From assembly GCA_025062045.1 (NCBI GenBank), contig JANXAF010000005.1:1-64000 (forward strand): a stretch of DNA of 64,000 bases, in the 5' to 3' direction. Each line of letters starts with the position of its first letter. Within the stretch, counting starts at the first letter, position 1. This document shows, piece by piece, positions 20,726 to 29,837 of the stretch. A model generated the notes under the pieces. That model was not told where the DNA came from, searched no databases, and saw nothing but the letters and a program-made list of their open reading frames with translations. Both the position numbers and the translations under genes were made by a program. This DNA is from Thermodesulfobacteriota bacterium (GTDB lineage: Bacteria; Desulfobacterota; Syntrophorhabdia; Syntrophorhabdales; JANXAF01).

Positions 20726-22105
20726 ATGTTGAAAGAGTCGATAGTAGCTGAACTTAAAAGGATTTGCGGAGATGAAGACGTTTTAACAACTCCTGAAGCT
20801 TTGAAAGCATACTCTTACGATGGGACCACCAACTGGATCAAAGAACCGGAAGCGGTAGTTTTTCCTAAAACCGCATCAGAGATTTCAGAAGTTTTGAAAC
20901 TTGCGAACAGAGAAAAGATACCGGTTACTCCAAGGGGTGGCGGAACGAACGTTAGTGGTGGGTCTGTGCCATGGTTCGGTGGAATAGTGCTGTGCACCAC
21001 TAAGATGAATAAGATCAAAAAAATTGACAAGGAGAATTTGAGTTGTACTGTCGAATGCGGAGTTGTGCTACAAGATCTAAATACTGCACTTGCGAAGGAG
21101 GGGCTTTTTTTTCCTCCCGATCCTCAAAGTTTCCTCGGCGCTACAATCGGTGGGATTATTGCTGAAAACGCTGGTGGCCCAGCATGCGTAAAGTACGGGG
21201 TGACAAAACAGTACGTTCTGGGTCTTCAGGTTGTTTTGCCCACAGGAGAGATTGTGAATTTGGGGGGAAGAACCCTAAAAAATGTTGCTGGATACGATCT
21301 TATCCATCTTTTCATCAGTTCTGAAGGAACACTCGGTGTTATAAGTGAAGCGGAACTTAAGGTAAATCCTCTTCCGCCAGCGAGAAAAACGATTGTGGCT
21401 GTCTATGACAGCGTTGAAAAGGCTGGAGAGACGGTTTTTAGAGTCCTTGAAAATGGGGTAATTCCGGGAAAGATAGAGCTTTTGGACAACTGGGTTATAA
21501 ATCGGATAGAAGAGATGATGCCTATGGGTCTACCTAAAGAGGCGGATGCTATGCTTCTTTTTGAGTGTGACGGGATAGAAGAGGCAGTTCAAAAGGAGAC
21601 CGATAAGATCGTTGAAATAGCGAAAATATACGGAGCAAGGGATGTGCGGGTTGCAAAAGATATGGACGAGGCAAACAGATACTGGATGGCAAGAAGAGCA
21701 GGATTTGCGGCGGTGTTCGGAAAGGCAAAAACGGTTCTATCGGAGGATGTGACAGTCCCAAGAGGAATGATCCCTGCTCTTATAAGAAAGAGTAAGGAGA
21801 TAGCCAAAAAATATGGGCTAGAACTTGTAATCCTTGGACATGCAGGAGACGGAAATCTACATCCGTCCTTCCTGACAGACATAAACAACAAAGAACACTA
21901 CGAGAGGGCCCAAAAAGCTATGGAAGAAATCATTTACGCCGCTGTCGAACTTGGTGGGGTTCTTTCTGGTGAACATGGAATTGGCCTTGAGAAACAGAAA
22001 TTCTTCATGAGGGTTACAGATCCAGTCGCGATCGATCTCATGAAAAAGATCAAAGCTCTCTTTGATCCAAATAATATCATGAATCCCGGAAAGATATGGG
22101 AGTAA
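20726..22105 (+). CDS. GlcD-like FAD-linked 2-hydroxyacid dehydrogenase, copy 1
   Basis: This 459-residue flavoprotein belongs to the VAO/GlcD family that oxidises glycolate, D-lactate or related 2-hydroxy acids. FAD-binding landmarks are PRGGGTNVSGGSVP, GATIGGIIAENAGGP and the LKNVAGYDL segment. The C-terminal FAD-oxidase domain ends HAGDGNLHPS ... SGEHGIGLEK ... DPNNIMNPGK. It is followed at once by an iron-sulfur CCG protein, the usual electron-acceptor partner. It starts at ATG 20726 downstream of a good promoter and palindrome. About half its residues look shared with the copy at 26470. Confidence 0.92.
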   Translation: MLKESIVAELKRICGDEDVLTTPEALKAYSYDGTTNWIKEPEAVVFPKTASEISEVLKLANREKIPVTPRGGGTNVSGGSVPWFGGIVLCTTKMNKIKKIDKENLSCTVECGVVLQDLNTALAKEGLFFPPDPQSFLGATIGGIIAENAGGPACVKYGVTKQYVLGLQVVLPTGEIVNLGGRTLKNVAGYDLIHLFISSEGTLGVISEAELKVNPLPPARKTIVAVYDSVEKAGETVFRVLENGVIPGKIELLDNWVINRIEEMMPMGLPKEADAMLLFECDGIEEAVQKETDKIVEIAKIYGARDVRVAKDMDEANRYWMARRAGFAAVFGKAKTVLSEDVTVPRGMIPALIRKSKEIAKKYGLELVILGHAGDGNLHPSFLTDINNKEHYERAQKAMEEIIYAAVELGGVLSGEHGIGLEKQKFFMRVTDPVAIDLMKKIKALFDPNNIMNPGKIWE

Positions 22106-22122
22106 AACTTGAGGGGGCCAAA

Positions 22123-23391
22123 GTGAACGAGAAGAAGGAACTAAAAAAGGTGGAACAGTACATCGAACAGTGCATGAAGTGCGGCTTTTGTACATATTTT
22201 TGTCCTGTCTATCAAGAAGAAAAAGTCGAGACATCAGTTGCAAGAGGCAAAAACTACCTAATCAAACTGGCGCTCCAGGGGCAACAGGAATTCACAGAGG
22301 AGATGGGAAAGATTGTTGGCAAATGCCTTCTCTGTAAAAGGTGCGTAGTGAACTGTCCAGCAAAAGCACAAATAGATAGGGTTGTTGTAGGCGCCCGTGC
22401 TCAGATGGTAAACGAGAAGGGCCTTGGGTTTATAAAGAATTTAGCGTTCAGAAAGATCATGTCTGACAGGAAAAGATTCACAAGGTACCTTAAACTTGCA
22501 AAAGCCTTTCAGTGGCTTTTACCAAAAACAGAGGGAAATATAAGACATCTTCCCGATTTTCTCAAGGCTCTTGGCGCAGGAAGAAACATACCGGAGCTTG
22601 CTAAAACTTTTCTTCGGGATATGGTAAAGCCAGTCTATGAGCCGCAAAGCAAAGATAAGCCTGTCATGAAGGTTGGATTCTTTATGGGATGTGCAACAGA
22701 CTTCATCTATCCTGAGATTGGGCTAAAACTCATAGACTTTCTAACAAAGAGGAACGTGGAGGTCGTAGTTCCTAAAGACCAGAACTGCTGTGGGGCTCCC
22801 ATATACTTCAGTGGGGACTTCTTAACGGGAAGACTGATCGCTGACATGAATGTGGAGGCTTTTAAAGAAGTAGATACTATAGTTACGGCCTGCGCAACGT
22901 GCAGTTCAACCTTAAAAGAATACGAAAAGTACCTTGCAGAAACCGAGGAACAAAAACAGAAGTACGCGAATTTTGGAAAGAAAATAAAGGACAGTCTTGA
23001 GTTCATAGTGAAGACACTGAAAGTGGATCCAAAGAACCTTAAAGTTAGAAAAGAATTTCATGGAAAGACCGTAACATGGCATGATCCATGCCATCTTGTA
23101 AGGTATCAGGACATAAAGGATGAGCCGAGATCTATCCTTAAGAATTTGGATGGCATAAAATACGTGGAAATGCCCAATGCTGATCTGTGCTGCGGCATGG
23201 GAGGATCTTTCAGCATATACCATTACGACCTAACAAAAAGGATAGCGAAAAAGAAGCTGGATGGGATAAAAGCAACCGGGGCAGATATAGTTGTGACGGC
23301 ATGCCCGGGTTGCATGATAAATCTCATAGATAACGTTTTGCAAAATAGAATGCCCCAAAGGGTTTACCATATCGTCGAACTCTTCGAGTAA
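22123..23391 (+). CDS. GlcF/heterodisulfide-reductase-like iron-sulfur protein (CCG domains)
   Basis: Two 4Fe-4S motifs (CMKCGFCTYFCP and CLLCKRCVVNCP) are followed by two cysteine-rich CCG domains (CCGAPIYFSGD and CCGMGGSFSI). This is the layout of GlcF and LldE/HdrD-type electron carriers that accept electrons from the GlcD flavoprotein. I favour GTG 22123 because GAGGGGG lies five bases upstream. An ATG at 22096 overlapping the glcD stop is the alternative and would add nine residues. No membrane helix is seen, so the acceptor is soluble or an associated subunit. Confidence 0.9.
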   Translation: MNEKKELKKVEQYIEQCMKCGFCTYFCPVYQEEKVETSVARGKNYLIKLALQGQQEFTEEMGKIVGKCLLCKRCVVNCPAKAQIDRVVVGARAQMVNEKGLGFIKNLAFRKIMSDRKRFTRYLKLAKAFQWLLPKTEGNIRHLPDFLKALGAGRNIPELAKTFLRDMVKPVYEPQSKDKPVMKVGFFMGCATDFIYPEIGLKLIDFLTKRNVEVVVPKDQNCCGAPIYFSGDFLTGRLIADMNVEAFKEVDTIVTACATCSSTLKEYEKYLAETEEQKQKYANFGKKIKDSLEFIVKTLKVDPKNLKVRKEFHGKTVTWHDPCHLVRYQDIKDEPRSILKNLDGIKYVEMPNADLCCGMGGSFSIYHYDLTKRIAKKKLDGIKATGADIVVTACPGCMINLIDNVLQNRMPQRVYHIVELFE

Positions 23392-23422
23392 AAAATAAAT
23401 CAAGATAAAGGAGGGAGACCTT

Positions 23423-25027
23423 ATGAAACACGGCGTATGGCTTACGGCAAAGGATGTCTTAAGGGTCAACGCTTTTAAATGGCCAAACAAAATTGGCATT
23501 AAGGACTTAAACAAGCAGTACACGTTCAAAGAGTGGAATGAGAGAGCCTGCAGGCTCGCCAACGCTTTAGCCAATCTAGGAATGAAAAAAGGAGATAGAT
23601 TCTGCGTTTTGTCTTACAACTGCGTGGAATGGCTCGAATTCTATGCCGCTGCTGCAAAGGGTGGGTTCATATGCGTACCCATAATGTTTAGACTTGCGCC
23701 GCCTGAAATGGAATACATAATTAACCACGCGGAGGCAAAAGTTTTTATAGTCCAGGGCGGAAAGGACCAAAAAGGAAATGAACTTCCCTGGATAAAGCAG
23801 GTCAACAACATGAAGAAAAACTTACCTACTGTAGAACACTACATATCCTTTGCAGTGGACAGTCCGTACTATGATGGATACATAAATTACGAGGATATGC
23901 TAAAAGAAGCAAGTCCGGAAGAGCCGGAAGTTAGAGTCGATGCAGATGACATATGGGTCATAATGTATACCGGTGGAACTACAGGCCTTCCAAAAGGTGT
24001 TATGAAAAGCCACGGGAACCTCATAGCACAGTATTTTATAATGCTTTATGATCACGAGTTCGAACACGACGACATAGTACTTTTAGTTATGCCACTTTGC
24101 CACGTGAACTCACTCTTTTATTCCTTTGTCTTTACATGGATCGGTGCCACTGTAATGGCTTACAACATGGTCAGTTTCGATCCAGAAGATCTTCTTAAAA
24201 CCTTCGCCGAACATAAGATTACTTTTACATCCCTCGTTCCGACACATTACATAATGATGCTCGCACTTCCAGATGAGGTTAAGAAGAAATACGATCTCTC
24301 CTCTGTCAAAAAACTCCTTATATCGTCTGCCCCTGCAAGAAGGGATACAAAGCTTGGAATCATGAAGATGTTCCCCAATGCAAGACTCTGGGAGGCATAT
24401 GGATCAACGGAGGCAGGAATAGTCACAATACTTAAACCGGAGGAACAGCTCTCCAAACTTGGATCTATAGGCCGCGAAGTTATAGGCTCGGATATAATTA
24501 GGCTTTACGACGAAAACGGAAACATAATCACTGAACCGAACGTTGTGGGAGAACTTTACTCCAGAAGCCCCATGGTCTTCGAAGGGTACTGGAAGGATCC
24601 TGAAAAGACGAAAGCTGCGATGAAAGGCGAGTATTTTAGCGCGGGAGACATGGCCTATAGGGATCCTGACGGGTACTATGTCCTCGTTGACAGGAAAGCC
24701 AATATGATCATAACTGGTGGTGAGAATGTCTATCCCTCTGAGGTTGAGAACGTTATCGGAGCTCATCCTAAGGTAAAGGATGTGGCGGTAATTGGTGTTC
24801 CACATGAGAAATGGGGTGAGGCCGTAACTGCTGTAATCGTGCTCCACGAGGGGCAGACTGCAACCCCTGAAGAGATTATCGAGTTCTGTAGGGGTAAGAT
24901 AGCAGGGTACAAGATACCTAAAAACGTGTACTTTATAAAGGACGAAGAGATGCCCCGTAGTGGAGCCGGAAAGATACTTCACAGGGTTCTAAGAGAAAGG
25001 TACGGAAAGTGGAGTGACGTAAGGTAA
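23423..25027 (+). CDS. AMP-forming acyl-CoA ligase, FadD-like
   Basis: This 534-residue ANL-superfamily enzyme makes acyl-CoA from a carboxylic acid, ATP and CoA. It has the P-loop YTGGTTGLPKG (about residue 180), YGSTEAG, the hinge region VDRKANMIITGGENVYPSE and the C-terminal lysine in GAGKILHR. It starts at ATG 23423 with a GGAGGG ribosome binding site. It is the third gene of the glcD transcript and is followed by a strong terminator. The substrate is not identified. Confidence 0.92.
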   Translation: MKHGVWLTAKDVLRVNAFKWPNKIGIKDLNKQYTFKEWNERACRLANALANLGMKKGDRFCVLSYNCVEWLEFYAAAAKGGFICVPIMFRLAPPEMEYIINHAEAKVFIVQGGKDQKGNELPWIKQVNNMKKNLPTVEHYISFAVDSPYYDGYINYEDMLKEASPEEPEVRVDADDIWVIMYTGGTTGLPKGVMKSHGNLIAQYFIMLYDHEFEHDDIVLLVMPLCHVNSLFYSFVFTWIGATVMAYNMVSFDPEDLLKTFAEHKITFTSLVPTHYIMMLALPDEVKKKYDLSSVKKLLISSAPARRDTKLGIMKMFPNARLWEAYGSTEAGIVTILKPEEQLSKLGSIGREVIGSDIIRLYDENGNIITEPNVVGELYSRSPMVFEGYWKDPEKTKAAMKGEYFSAGDMAYRDPDGYYVLVDRKANMIITGGENVYPSEVENVIGAHPKVKDVAVIGVPHEKWGEAVTAVIVLHEGQTATPEEIIEFCRGKIAGYKIPKNVYFIKDEEMPRSGAGKILHRVLRERYGKWSDVR

Positions 25028-25038
25028 GTGTTTTCGTA

Positions 25039-25062
25039 GAGGCGGGCTTTGCCCGCCTTTTT
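25039..25062 (+). terminator. Rho-independent terminator after the acyl-CoA ligase
   Basis: An eight-base GC-rich stem AGGCGGGC/GCCCGCCT with a TTT loop is followed directly by a run of Ts. It closes the glcD-glcF-ligase transcript. Confidence 0.93.
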
Positions 25063-25081
25063 TAATTTGTTAAAAATTTCC

Positions 25082-25110
25082 TTGAAGTGTCCTTCCTTTT
25101 TCTATATCAT
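25082..25110 (+). promoter_or_regulatory. Candidate promoter for the DUF3553-like/selD unit
   Basis: TTGAAG (25082-25087) and TATCAT (25105-25110) are separated by 17 bases. Transcription would begin near the ATG at 25116, giving a leaderless message. The boxes are only moderate matches. Confidence 0.4.
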
Positions 25111-25115
25111 TAGTT

Positions 25116-25415
25116 ATGGCCAATGATTACGTCCTTTATCTTCAGGTCGGAGACAGAGTTTATCACAAAAAGTACAGAAGATGGGGAATAGGTGTCGTAA
25201 TTGAGGAGAGAAGATCAGAGCTTCCAGGTGGATTTTGCTATGTGAGGGTCGACTTTCAGGACGGTAAAGTAAGGATCTTCGATAACAACTTTAATAGTCA
25301 CAACTGTTGTTACTATTCAGGGATCGAAAAGATCGAGTTTGACGAGGATTGTCCCCCAAAAAGAGTGAGGGGAAAGAAGAACGAAAAAAAATCGATTCCT
25401 AAGCTCAAAAAGTAA
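25116..25415 (+). CDS. Small DUF3553-like protein upstream of selD
   Basis: A 99-residue protein whose first 60 residues (VGDRVYHKKYRRWGIGVVIEE...VRVDFQDGKVRIF) resemble the short beta-barrel DUF3553 family. A lysine-rich tail follows, and CC at about residues 66-67 is unusual. Function is unknown; the fold suggests nucleic-acid or protein binding. The stop is seven bases before the selD ATG, so the two are surely co-transcribed. The ATG has no clear ribosome binding site. Confidence 0.75.
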   Translation: MANDYVLYLQVGDRVYHKKYRRWGIGVVIEERRSELPGGFCYVRVDFQDGKVRIFDNNFNSHNCCYYSGIEKIEFDEDCPPKRVRGKKNEKKSIPKLKK

Positions 25416-25422
25416 ACAAAAA

Positions 25423-26451
25423 ATGGAACGGATTGAGCTCGCAAAGAGTGTAAGGGGGGCCGGCTGAGCCTCAAAAATAGGTCCGGGAGACCTAAATAAC
25501 ATTCTCTGCGGCATCGAAATGCCAAAAGACGATAATGTGATTGTCGGTATTGAAGGATTTGATGATGCCGGTGTTTACAAACTCGACGAAAACACTTTTA
25601 TCGTTCAAACGATCGACTTTTTTACACCTCTTGTGAATGATCCATATTGGTTCGGTAAGATTGCAGCAGCGAATTCCATGAGCGACGTTTACGCCATGGG
25701 TGGAGTTCCAAAAACGGCATTGAACGTGGTTTGTTATTCTACGAAAAAGTTTGGAACTGATATCTTAAAAGAGATACTGAAAGGCGGGATCGAAAAGATA
25801 AAAGAAGCCGGGGCGGTGCTTATAGGTGGTCACAGCGTTGATGATGAGGAGATAAAATACGGATTGGCTGTAACAGGTGTCATAAACCCAGAAAGGATTT
25901 TGAGAAACGATACGGCTTTTTTAGGAGATTTGCTCATCCTTACAAAACCACTTGGAACCGGAATCCTCACAACGGGAATAAAGGCCGACTTATTAAAAGA
26001 GGCGGACGCTCTTTACGTAGCCCAAATAATGGCAGAACTTAACAACAAGGCTTCAGAGCTTATGTTGTCGGTCAACACACATGCTGCAACTGATGTCACC
26101 GGCTTTGGACTGATAGGGCATCTAAAGGAGATGATAAAGGATCGGATAGGTGTCGATCTGTACATTAACGAGATACCGATTATCGAAGGCACACTGGAGC
26201 TTGCAAAAAAAGGTTTCATCCCAGGAGGCCTTTACAGAAATAAAGAGTATTTTCAAAAGTACGTTATGAATTTACGCGAGGGACCTATATACGACGTCAT
26301 ATTCGATCCTCAAACTTCAGGCGGGCTTCTTTTTGCTGTACCAGAGGAGGAAATCGGAAGATTAAGCGAAAATGCTCAACGGCTTGGCGTAAAGTTTTGG
26401 ATCATAGGGAAGTTTACAGATAAAAACTTAGGACAGATAGCCCTCCTCTAG
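25423..26451 (+). CDS. selD: Selenide, water dikinase SelD (selenoprotein, in-frame UGA at codon 15)
   Basis: SelD makes selenophosphate from selenide and ATP for selenocysteine, selenouridine and labile-selenium cofactors. Frame reading from ATG 25423 reaches TGA at 25465-25467, in a context (GAG-U-ASK-IGPGDL) that matches the catalytic site of SelD. U15 corresponds to Cys/Sec17 of E. coli and K18 to the essential Lys20. The frame continues to TAG 26451 for 342 residues, the normal family length. A start at ATG 25519 would give 310 residues and delete the active site. Later motifs are TIDFFTPLVNDPYWFGKIAA, the metal/ATP-binding segment, and GGHSVDDEE and TDVTGFGLIGHL. A hairpin follows the UGA. 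Confidence 0.93.
25465..25494 (+). promoter_or_regulatory. UGA Sec codon and bacterial SECIS-like hairpin in selD
   Basis: The UGA is at 25465-25467. Eleven bases later a perfect six-base stem TAGGTC/GACCTA (25478-25483 and 25489-25494) closes a five-base loop CGGGA. The loop begins 17 bases after the UGA and has a G near its tip, both as expected for a SelB-bound bacterial SECIS element. The structure is predicted by eye only. Confidence 0.8.
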
Positions 26452-26469
26452 GTCTTTTTAGGACCGAAA

Positions 26470-27855
26470 ATGGAAAGGCACTTGATCGAGAAGATTGAAT
26501 TAGCAGTGGGAAAAGAAAACGTGCTTAGAACCGAGGAAGAAAGAAAGTGCTATTCGTTTGACGCGAGGGCCAGTGGCTGTGTGCCAGATCTTGTCGTACT
26601 GCCAACGAATGCAGAAGCTGTATCTTCTGTGCTCAAACTCGCGAACGAATACAAATTTCCAGTAATACCTAGGGGACAGGGTTCCGGTGTAACAGGCGGT
26701 GCCATCCCGGTTTCTGGTGGGGTTGTGATGGCTTTTACGAGAATGAGAAGGATAATCGAGATAGACAGAGACGATCTCATAGCAATCGTTGAGCCCGGGG
26801 TTATTACGTATGAGTTTCAAGAAGAGGTTAAAAAGTATGGTCTATTTTATCCTCCCGATCCTGCTTCCCATAAGTATTCAACCATAGGTGGAAATGTTGC
26901 CACATGTGCTGGTGGACCGAATTCACTGAAATACGGAGTAACGAGGGACTATATTTTGGGACTTGAGGTCGTTTTACCGACTGGTGAGATAATAAATACC
27001 GGTGTCAGAACTATGAAAGGGGTTGTCGGGTACGATCTTACACGCCTCTTTGTTGGTAGCGAAGGAACATTGGGGATCTTCACAAAGATAATACTGAAAC
27101 TGATCCCTTTACCAGAGGCAAAAGCGACAATTCTCGCTTTTTTTAAAGAGGTTGAGGAAGCTGCAAAATGTGTTTCGAGCATCATCGCAGCCCGTGTAGT
27201 TCCAGCGGTCGTGGAGTTTATGGATAAAGCTTCCGTCATCTGCAGCGAAAAGGCAAATCCAATAGGTGTTCCAGAGAACACAGGCGCGCTTCTTCTCATT
27301 GAAGTTGACGGGGATCCTCCCTCTGTGAAGTACCAGACGGAAAAGATTATACGTCTTATAAAAGAGTCGAACGCAAGCAGCTTCCGAGTAACGGACGACC
27401 CAAAGGAGGCTGATCATTTATGGCTTGCAAGGAGGACGCTTTCTCAGGCCACGTACAATTTAAACCCGGTAAAGATAGCAGAGGATGTAGTAGTACCTCG
27501 TTCTAAAATCCCTATCCTCATAAGGAAACTTGAAGAACTTGGCAAGAGATACCAAATTCCCATACTCAGTTTTGGACATGCTGGAGATGGAAACTTCCAT
27601 GTAAGCATCATGATAAGAGATGATCCGGAGGATTATAGAAAGGCAGAGGACGCAGTTAAGGAGATATTTAAGGAGACTTTGAGGCTAGGTGGAACGCTCT
27701 CTGGAGAACACGGGATAGGTGTTTTAAAATCGGAATACATAGACATGGAGCTTTCAAAGGAAGTCTTAGAGAAAATGGCAAAAATCAAAAAACTTTTCGA
27801 TCCAAATAACATTTTGAACCCGGGAAAGATGTTTCCGCCATACATGGCGATCTGA
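26470..27855 (+). CDS. GlcD-like FAD-linked 2-hydroxyacid dehydrogenase, copy 2
   Basis: A 461-residue paralogue of the flavoprotein at 20726, with the same family landmarks: PRGQGSGVTGGAIP, YSTIGGNVATCAGGP, MKGVVGYDLTRLF, FGHAGDGNFHVS and SGEHGIGVLK. It oxidises a 2-hydroxy acid in relatives. It starts at ATG 26470, 18 bases after selD, with no Fe-S partner of its own next to it. It may share the CCG protein at 22123 or use another acceptor. Confidence 0.92.
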   Translation: MERHLIEKIELAVGKENVLRTEEERKCYSFDARASGCVPDLVVLPTNAEAVSSVLKLANEYKFPVIPRGQGSGVTGGAIPVSGGVVMAFTRMRRIIEIDRDDLIAIVEPGVITYEFQEEVKKYGLFYPPDPASHKYSTIGGNVATCAGGPNSLKYGVTRDYILGLEVVLPTGEIINTGVRTMKGVVGYDLTRLFVGSEGTLGIFTKIILKLIPLPEAKATILAFFKEVEEAAKCVSSIIAARVVPAVVEFMDKASVICSEKANPIGVPENTGALLLIEVDGDPPSVKYQTEKIIRLIKESNASSFRVTDDPKEADHLWLARRTLSQATYNLNPVKIAEDVVVPRSKIPILIRKLEELGKRYQIPILSFGHAGDGNFHVSIMIRDDPEDYRKAEDAVKEIFKETLRLGGTLSGEHGIGVLKSEYIDMELSKEVLEKMAKIKKLFDPNNILNPGKMFPPYMAI

Positions 27856-27886
27856 CCGCAAATTGACTATAATTTAAAAATAAGCC

Positions 27887-28378
27887 ATGGCTGTTTTAGA
27901 GATAAGGAGATATCCTGACCCGATCCTCAAAAGAAAAGCTACCCTAGTCACCGATATCTCTTCAGAGATAGTTCAGCTGGCAAAAGATATGGTGGAGACG
28001 ATGAGAAGCCAAAGAGGAATAGGTCTTGCCGCAAACCAAGTTGGATACCTTTTAAGAGTTATAGTTGTTGACGGGCTAAGTACTGAGGAGCCGATCGTAA
28101 TGGTAAATCCCGAGATATTAGCTTTCGAGGACGAGGAGGTAAGAGAAGAGGGTTGCCTGAGTATCCCAGGGTATTTCGAGTACCTAAAAAGGGCAAAGAA
28201 GGTCTGGGTGAGGGGAATAGATTTACAAGGTCAACAGTTGGACATCGAGTGTGAGGGGTTAGTTGCGAGGGTTTTTCAACACGAGATAGATCACCTAGAC
28301 GGGATTCTTTTTGTTGATCGCCTAAGCCCTGTAAAAAGATCGCTTTTTAAGAAGAATTACGAAGGAAAAAAAGGATGA
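27887..28378 (+). CDS. def: Peptide deformylase
   Basis: Removes the N-formyl group from nascent proteins. The 163-residue protein shows the three deformylase motifs: GIGLAANQVG (residues 44-53), EGCLSIPG with the metal-binding Cys (about residue 89), and the metal site HEIDH (about 130-134). The start is ATG 27887. Its stop overlaps the fmt ATG by four bases, the usual def-fmt coupling. Confidence 0.95.
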   Translation: MAVLEIRRYPDPILKRKATLVTDISSEIVQLAKDMVETMRSQRGIGLAANQVGYLLRVIVVDGLSTEEPIVMVNPEILAFEDEEVREEGCLSIPGYFEYLKRAKKVWVRGIDLQGQQLDIECEGLVARVFQHEIDHLDGILFVDRLSPVKRSLFKKNYEGKKG

Positions 28379-29295
28379 AGATCTGTTTTTTCGGTTCTTC
28401 TGTCTTTTCCGTTCCTTCCCTTGTCGCTCTAAAGGACAGGGTCGTTTTGGTGGTAACAAAGAAAGCAAAACCAAAAGGAAGGGGTTATGGACTTGACGAC
28501 AATGAGGTTAAAAAGTGCGCAAAGTCGTTGAACTTGGGAGTTTTGGAAATCTCTTCTTTTACTGAGCCAGATTTGGAAACGATAAGAAAAATAGAACCCG
28601 ATCTTTTTGTGGTTGTCTCATTTGGGTTGATTTTGCCAGAATCCGTCCTCAAGATCCCAAAAATTGGCGCCATAAATGTACACCCGTCCTTGCTACCAAA
28701 ATACAGGGGACCCTCACCTATTCAGGCAGCTCTTCTAAACGGAGACAAGGAAACTGGAATTACGATAATAAGGATGAGCAAGAGGATGGATGCGGGAAAC
28801 GTACTTTTGCAGAAAAGTTTCGAAATAAGGGAAGACGACGACTCAATCTCTTTAAGTGAGAGACTTTCTCGTGAGGCAGCGGACATCCTTTTTGGATTTG
28901 TTAACGAAGTAGAAAAAAAAGGGCTGGAAGAAGGAATCGCGCAAGACGAAAAGTTAGCGACGTACACAAAAATGATAAAAAAAGAGATGGCTAGGATCGA
29001 CTGGAATCAGGATGCGACCCAGATCGTAAACGCCGTCAGAGCTTATGCAGGTTGGCCTGTCTCTCACACCTATCTTGATGGAAAGTTGCTCAAGATTCAT
29101 AAAGCTAGAGTTTACGATCTTTTCACATCCGAAAAACCAGGAAAGATTCTTTTTTTTAACAAGAACGGGATCGTTTGCGCATGTGGCTCTGGATCCGTAC
29201 TTTTAACTGAAGTTCAGCAAGAAAGTAGAAGGCGGATGAGCGCGCATGATTTTGCGATAGGAGCAAAAGACATAGTCGGAAAAATTTTCACGTAA
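28375..29295 (+). CDS. fmt: Methionyl-tRNA formyltransferase
   Basis: Formylates Met-tRNA for initiation. The 306-residue protein starts with FFGSSVFSVPS, carries the formyl-folate catalytic motif INVHPSLLPKYRGPSPI (N, H and nearby D residues) and has the C-terminal OB-like domain (about residues 205-300). It is directly downstream of def with a shared ATGA, and 14 bases precede the nitroreductase gene. Confidence 0.94.
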   Translation: MKICFFGSSVFSVPSLVALKDRVVLVVTKKAKPKGRGYGLDDNEVKKCAKSLNLGVLEISSFTEPDLETIRKIEPDLFVVVSFGLILPESVLKIPKIGAINVHPSLLPKYRGPSPIQAALLNGDKETGITIIRMSKRMDAGNVLLQKSFEIREDDDSISLSERLSREAADILFGFVNEVEKKGLEEGIAQDEKLATYTKMIKKEMARIDWNQDATQIVNAVRAYAGWPVSHTYLDGKLLKIHKARVYDLFTSEKPGKILFFNKNGIVCACGSGSVLLTEVQQESRRRMSAHDFAIGAKDIVGKIFT

Positions 29296-29309
29296 AAAGG
29301 AGAAAAGAG

Positions 29310-29837
29310 ATGATAGAGATCTTAAGAGAGCGAAGAAGCATAAGAAAATACAAGGACATTCCTATTGAAGCCGAAAAAATAGAACTTCTAAAGGAAGCTG
29401 TTTTACGTTCTCCATCATCTAGGGGTATAAATCCCTGGGTTTTTATCTTTGTCGACGACAAAGATCTTTTACTAAAACTGTCCTACGCGAAAGAACATGG
29501 ATCTTCTTTCCTTAAAGATGCGGTACTTGGTGTTGTAGTCATGGGTGACGAAACGCGATCTGATTGCTGGGTTGAAGATTGTTCAATAGCCTCGATCATA
29601 CTGCAACTTGTTGCTCAATCATTGGGACTTGGAAGTTGCTGGATCCAGATAAGAAATAGAATGCATTCTAAAGAAAAGACCGCCGAGGACTATGTGCGCG
29701 AGTTGTTAAGTATACCATCCAACTTACGAGTCCTCTCTATAATAAGCATCGGATATCCAGCTGAAAGGAAAAGAAAAGTAAAGCTAGAGGAACTTGAGCA
29801 CGAAAAGATCTACCGCAATCGATTCGGAGAACGGTAG
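29310..29837 (+). CDS. Nitroreductase-family flavoprotein
   Basis: A 175-residue member of the nitroreductase/FMN family with the N-terminal RRSIRKYKD FMN-binding motif and a C-terminal IISIGYPAE. These enzymes reduce nitro, quinone or other substrates with NAD(P)H, and the substrate is unknown. ATG 29310 follows AAGGAG. Its 3' end overlaps the LeuA-domain gene on the other strand by 28 bases. Confidence 0.88.
   Translation: MIEILRERRSIRKYKDIPIEAEKIELLKEAVLRSPSSRGINPWVFIFVDDKDLLLKLSYAKEHGSSFLKDAVLGVVVMGDETRSDCWVEDCSIASIILQLVAQSLGLGSCWIQIRNRMHSKEKTAEDYVRELLSIPSNLRVLSIISIGYPAERKRKVKLEELEHEKIYRNRFGER

Noticed and set aside
25519-26451. SelD beginning at ATG 25519 (310 residues)
   Set aside because: It removes the catalytic Cys/Sec and Lys region. 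The in-frame extension to ATG 25423 with a single UGA gives the full family length and sits seven bases after the preceding gene.
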